A stretch of DNA of 28,287 bases from Planctomycetota bacterium (GTDB lineage: Bacteria; Planctomycetota; UBA1135; GCA-002686595), in the NCBI GenBank assembly GCA_020638875.1, contig JACKHS010000035.1, forward strand, positions 1-28,287, read 5' to 3'. Under the pieces are notes generated by a model. It ran no database searches. It worked only from the letters and a program-made list of their open reading frames with translations, and was not told where the DNA came from. Shown here piece by piece: positions 26,261 through 28,287 of the stretch (position 1 is its first letter; every line of letters begins with the position of its first letter). A program made the translations under genes and the position numbers.

Positions 26261-26812
26261 GTGAGCGTGCCGCGCCCGAGCGCGCTGCTCGTGCTCGCCG
26301 GTCTGGCCGCTTGCGCCGGGCCGGCGGGCACGCGCGTCGGCGTCGCGGTCGACGCCTACCCCGCGGGCGTGCAGCCGGTCGCGACGGCCGAGTGGGCGCG
26401 CGGCGAGCGCGACGCGCTGCGCCTGCGGGTCGGCTGGAACGCGACCGACCGCGGCGACTTCGGCGAGCACGACGACGAGCAGGGCGGCGGTCCCGGCCTG
26501 GGCCTCGAGTGGCGGCGCTTCGCCGCGCGCGAGCGTCGCGGCTGGTACTGGGGCGCGCGCCTCGACGCTTGGCAGCTCGACGTGGACTGGATCGACGCGC
26601 CCGGGCAGCCCGGCGAGCGCCGCGGCGACACGCGCGTGCTCGTGCTGCAACCGACCGCGGTGGGCGGCTACCGCTGGAGCCTGGGCGACGGCGCGTGGCA
26701 GCTCGACGTCGGCGCCGGACTCGGGCTCGAGGTGAACGCGAGCACCGCCGGCGAAGGCGTGGGCCAGGGCCCGATCGGGCTGCTGGGCGTCGCGCTCTCC
26801 CGCTCGTTCTGA
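26261..26812 (+). CDS. Putative outer-membrane lipoprotein, 183 aa
   Basis: Not recognised as a named family. GTG 26261 follows the sucD stop by 3 nt. The N-terminus VSVPRPSALLVLAGLAACAGP is a lipoprotein signal peptide with lipobox LAAC, acylated Cys at residue 18. The mature part alternates polar and aromatic residues in strand-like stretches (ALRLRVGWNATDRGDF, GLGLEWRRFAARERRGWYWGARLDAWQLDVDWI, GYRWSLGDGAWQLDVGAGLGLEV) and ends in Phe (ALSRSF), as in small beta-barrels or outer-membrane beta-proteins. An acidic Gly-rich loop (GEHDDEQGGGPG) splits two strands. A link to succinyl-CoA synthetase beyond cotranscription is not evident. A hairpin follows the stop. Confidence 0.78.
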   Translation: MSVPRPSALLVLAGLAACAGPAGTRVGVAVDAYPAGVQPVATAEWARGERDALRLRVGWNATDRGDFGEHDDEQGGGPGLGLEWRRFAARERRGWYWGARLDAWQLDVDWIDAPGQPGERRGDTRVLVLQPTAVGGYRWSLGDGAWQLDVGAGLGLEVNASTAGEGVGQGPIGLLGVALSRSF

Positions 26813-26814
26813 GG

Positions 26815-26831
26815 CCGGGCGGCTCGCCCGG
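26815..26831 (+). terminator. Hairpin after the sucCD-lipoprotein operon
   Basis: CCGGGCG (26815-26821), a 3-nt loop and CGCCCGG (26825-26831) form a perfect 7-bp stem starting 3 nt after the stop codon. No T-tract follows, so it may slow polymerase or need Rho; the position is the main support. Confidence 0.5.
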
Positions 26832-26866
26832 ACGACTCACGAACGCGCCCGCCAGCCTTCGCCACC

Positions 26867-27000
26867 GGCCGGCGTCGCCGGCCTCTCGGCCCCCGGCGGT
26901 ACTTCGCGAATCCTGCCTTCCTCGACGACCCGTTCAGGGTCGCCTGCGTCGCCAGGATCCGCGAAGCACCACCAGGGACCGAGTTGCTGTGCCTGGCACA
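26867..27000. repeat. Dyad-rich structured intergenic element (possible REP-like element or small RNA)
   Basis: Three more inverted repeats follow the operon hairpin. GGCCGGCG/CGCCGGCC meet at 26867-26883. CTTCGCG-A-ATCCTG (26902-26915) pairs with CAGGAT-C-CGCGAAG (26953-26966), enclosing an inner perfect stem CGACCC/GGGTCG (26926-26931 with 26937-26942; loop GTTCA). TGTGCC-T-GGCACA forms a perfect dyad at 26988-27000. In the long stem the single A/C mismatch becomes a U-G pair if the minus strand is transcribed. No ORF of coding character covers it, and it is less GC-rich than its flanks. The type of element is an inference. Confidence 0.5.
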
Positions 27001-27022
27001 CGCCGTGAGGATTCGACCGGGC

Positions 27023-27028
27023 TAGGAT
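27023..27028 (+). promoter_or_regulatory. -10-like hexamer TAGGAT, 6 nt before ATG 27035
   Basis: TAGGAT is followed by gccggc and ATG, almost identical in layout to the hexamer at 8205-8210 (TAGGGT, gccgcc, ATG). Confidence 0.45.
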
Positions 27029-27034
27029 GCCGGC

Positions 27035-28255
27035 ATGACCTCCCGCCTCCGCTTCGCGCTCGCGTTCGCTCCGCTCCTCGCCCCGCTCGCGTCCCCCGGC
27101 GCTCCGTCGCAGGAGCTCGTCGGCGACGGCGCGCCCGCGGTGGTGCTCGAGGCCCGCAGCGGAGCCACGCGCCGCGTGCCGCTCGAGGGCTTCGAGACGC
27201 GCAGCCTCGCCGAGCTCGAGGCCTGCCTCGTGCGCTTCGAGGGCCTCGCCGCGCCGCCCGCGTCGAGCGGCCGCGACGGCTGCGAGGTGCACCTCGTCGG
27301 CGACCGCGGCCTGGTGCGCGGCGAGCTGCTCGGCGGCGACGGCGAGGACCTCGAGGTGCGCCTCTACGGCGGCGCGCGCCTCGGCCTCGGGATCGCGGAG
27401 CTCGCCAGCCTGCGCGTCCCCGGGCGCGTGCCCGACGACTGGACCGAGGCGCTCGTTCCCGCCGACGAGGGCGACCGCCTGTACCGCGCGCGCGGGCTGG
27501 GCCTCGACCGCATCGACGGCACCGTCGAGCGCTTCAGCGCCGAGGGCGTGACGCTCGACTCGGCGCTGGGCTCGAAGCTGTTCCCGTGGAGCGAGGTCGC
27601 CGCGCTGTTCGTCGAGGCGCTCGAGGAGGAGCGCGCTCCGGTGCGCGGCGAGCCGGTGGTGGTGGACCTCTACGACGGTTCGCGCCTGCCCGCGGGCTTC
27701 GTGCGCCTCGCCGACGACGGGCTGGACCTCGTCACGAGCGGCGGGCGCGGCCTGCGCCTGCCGCTCGGCGCCGTGTCGGAGGTCTTCCTCGAGGGCGCCG
27801 GCCTCGCGTTCCTGTCCGACCTCGAGCCGGCGGAGAGCGCGACCACCTCGCTGTTCGGCGACGACCTCGGCATGACGTGGCCCGTGCGGCGCGATCGCTC
27901 GACGACCGGCGGACCGCTGACCGCCGGCGGACGCACCTGGACGCGCGGCCTGGGCGTGCACGCGCCGAGCCGCCTCGTGTACGCGCTGGGCGGCGCGTGG
28001 TCGGGGCTGCGCGGCAGCGTGGCCGTCGACGACGAGGTCACGCACCTGCCGGCGCGCGGCTCGGTGCGCTTCCGCGTGCACGGCGACGACGTCGTGCTGT
28101 GGGAGAGCGCGGTGCTGCACGGCGGCGATCCGCCGGTGGCGTTCCCGCAGCTCGACCTCACCGGCGTCGAGCGCCTGGTGCTCGAGGTCGACATGGCCGA
28201 CGAGCTCGCGGTGGGCGACCGCGCCGACTGGCTGCGCCCGGTGCTGGTGCGGTGA
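27035..28255 (+). CDS. Secreted NPCBM/NEW2-domain protein
   Basis: A 406-residue exported protein. Residues 1-25 are a signal peptide (MTSRLRFALAFAPLLAPLA, likely cleaved near APS before QELV). The middle (about 30-265) consists of short beta units on the theme of polarity-alternating strands, such as GARLGLGIAELASLRVPG, EGVTLDSALGSKLFPWSEVAALFVEAL and GSRLPAGFVRLADDGLDLVTSGGRGLRLPLGAVSEVFL, like repeated small SH3-like barrels. The C-terminal 135 residues match NPCBM: RSTTGGPLTAGGRTWTRGLGVHAPSRLVYAL, LRGSVAVDDEV, GSVRFRVHGDDVVLWES and LVLEVDMADE. NPCBM is a putative carbohydrate-binding module common in planctomycetes. No catalytic domain is present, so a glycan-binding role is inferred. Its stop overlaps the next start. 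Confidence 0.88.
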   Translation: MTSRLRFALAFAPLLAPLASPGAPSQELVGDGAPAVVLEARSGATRRVPLEGFETRSLAELEACLVRFEGLAAPPASSGRDGCEVHLVGDRGLVRGELLGGDGEDLEVRLYGGARLGLGIAELASLRVPGRVPDDWTEALVPADEGDRLYRARGLGLDRIDGTVERFSAEGVTLDSALGSKLFPWSEVAALFVEALEEERAPVRGEPVVVDLYDGSRLPAGFVRLADDGLDLVTSGGRGLRLPLGAVSEVFLEGAGLAFLSDLEPAESATTSLFGDDLGMTWPVRRDRSTTGGPLTAGGRTWTRGLGVHAPSRLVYALGGAWSGLRGSVAVDDEVTHLPARGSVRFRVHGDDVVLWESAVLHGGDPPVAFPQLDLTGVERLVLEVDMADELAVGDRADWLRPVLVR

Positions 28256-28287
28256 GGCGCGCCGCGCTGCTGCTCGCCGCCGCGCTA
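28252..28287 (+). CDS. Start of another exported protein (3' partial)
   Basis: GTG at 28252 overlaps the NPCBM gene's stop (GTGA). The twelve visible codons read as two Arg followed by an Ala/Leu run (RRAALLLAAAL), the beginning of a Sec signal peptide. The window ends here, so nothing more can be said, but the overlap suggests coupling to the NPCBM protein. Confidence 0.6.
   Translation, partial: MRRAALLLAAAL

Noticed and set aside
26901..26969. tRNA or integron attC site at the long inverted repeat
   Set aside because: No cloverleaf or anticodon arm can be built, and the attC core sequences (RYYYAAC/GTTRRRY) are missing.

Overview
This is a very GC-rich bacterial window (third codon positions are almost all G or C) from a Gram-negative-type organism. 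The gene set points to Planctomycetota or a similar heterotroph. It has a paired DUF1592-type cytochrome-like protein and DUF1552 Tat-type protein, an NPCBM-domain secreted protein, a HEAT-repeat/amidotransferase-like protein and many secreted TPR-like proteins. No rRNA, tRNA, CRISPR array, intact insertion sequence or phage gene is visible. The phylum is an inference from gene families; Myxococcota or Acidobacteriota cannot be excluded.

Layout. 1-2.1 kb: the 3' part of a HEAT-repeat/GAT-like gene overlapping a DUF72 gene. 2.2-8.2 kb: a giant secreted alpha-2-macroglobulin with an intact CxEQ thioester and an apparent frameshift close to its C-terminus. 8.2-9.8 kb: a secreted protein I do not recognise. 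9.9-12.9 kb, minus strand: an S33 proline iminopeptidase, a secreted TPR protein and the membrane protein YciB. 13.0-15.1 kb, plus strand: a tiny bL34-like ribosomal protein gene and a YgiQ-family radical SAM protein. 15.1-18.7 kb, minus strand: the DUF1592 -> DUF1552 operon. 18.75-20.6 kb, plus strand: a FapA/DUF342 protein and a two-CBS-domain protein. 20.6-24.1 kb, minus strand: a rhomboid protease, a TPR-like exported protein and a large-form dCTP deaminase. 24.2-26.8 kb, plus strand: sucC-sucD (succinyl-CoA synthetase) followed 3 nt later by a lipoprotein gene. 26.8-27.0 kb: a structured intergenic element. 27.0-28.3 kb: an NPCBM-domain protein overlapping the start of another exported protein.

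The genes are mostly housekeeping or envelope genes, not one dedicated system. The most coherent non-genic signal is promoter architecture. TAnnnT (-10-like) hexamers sit only 6-7 nt (in one case 9 nt) before the start codons of at least seven genes on both strands, which suggests widespread leaderless transcription. Three genes without an adjacent hexamer (bL34, sucD, DUF72) have a Shine-Dalgarno instead. Second looks are also warranted at the alpha-2-macroglobulin frameshift, the dyad-rich element at 26.8-27.0 kb and the unrecognised 539-residue secreted protein.
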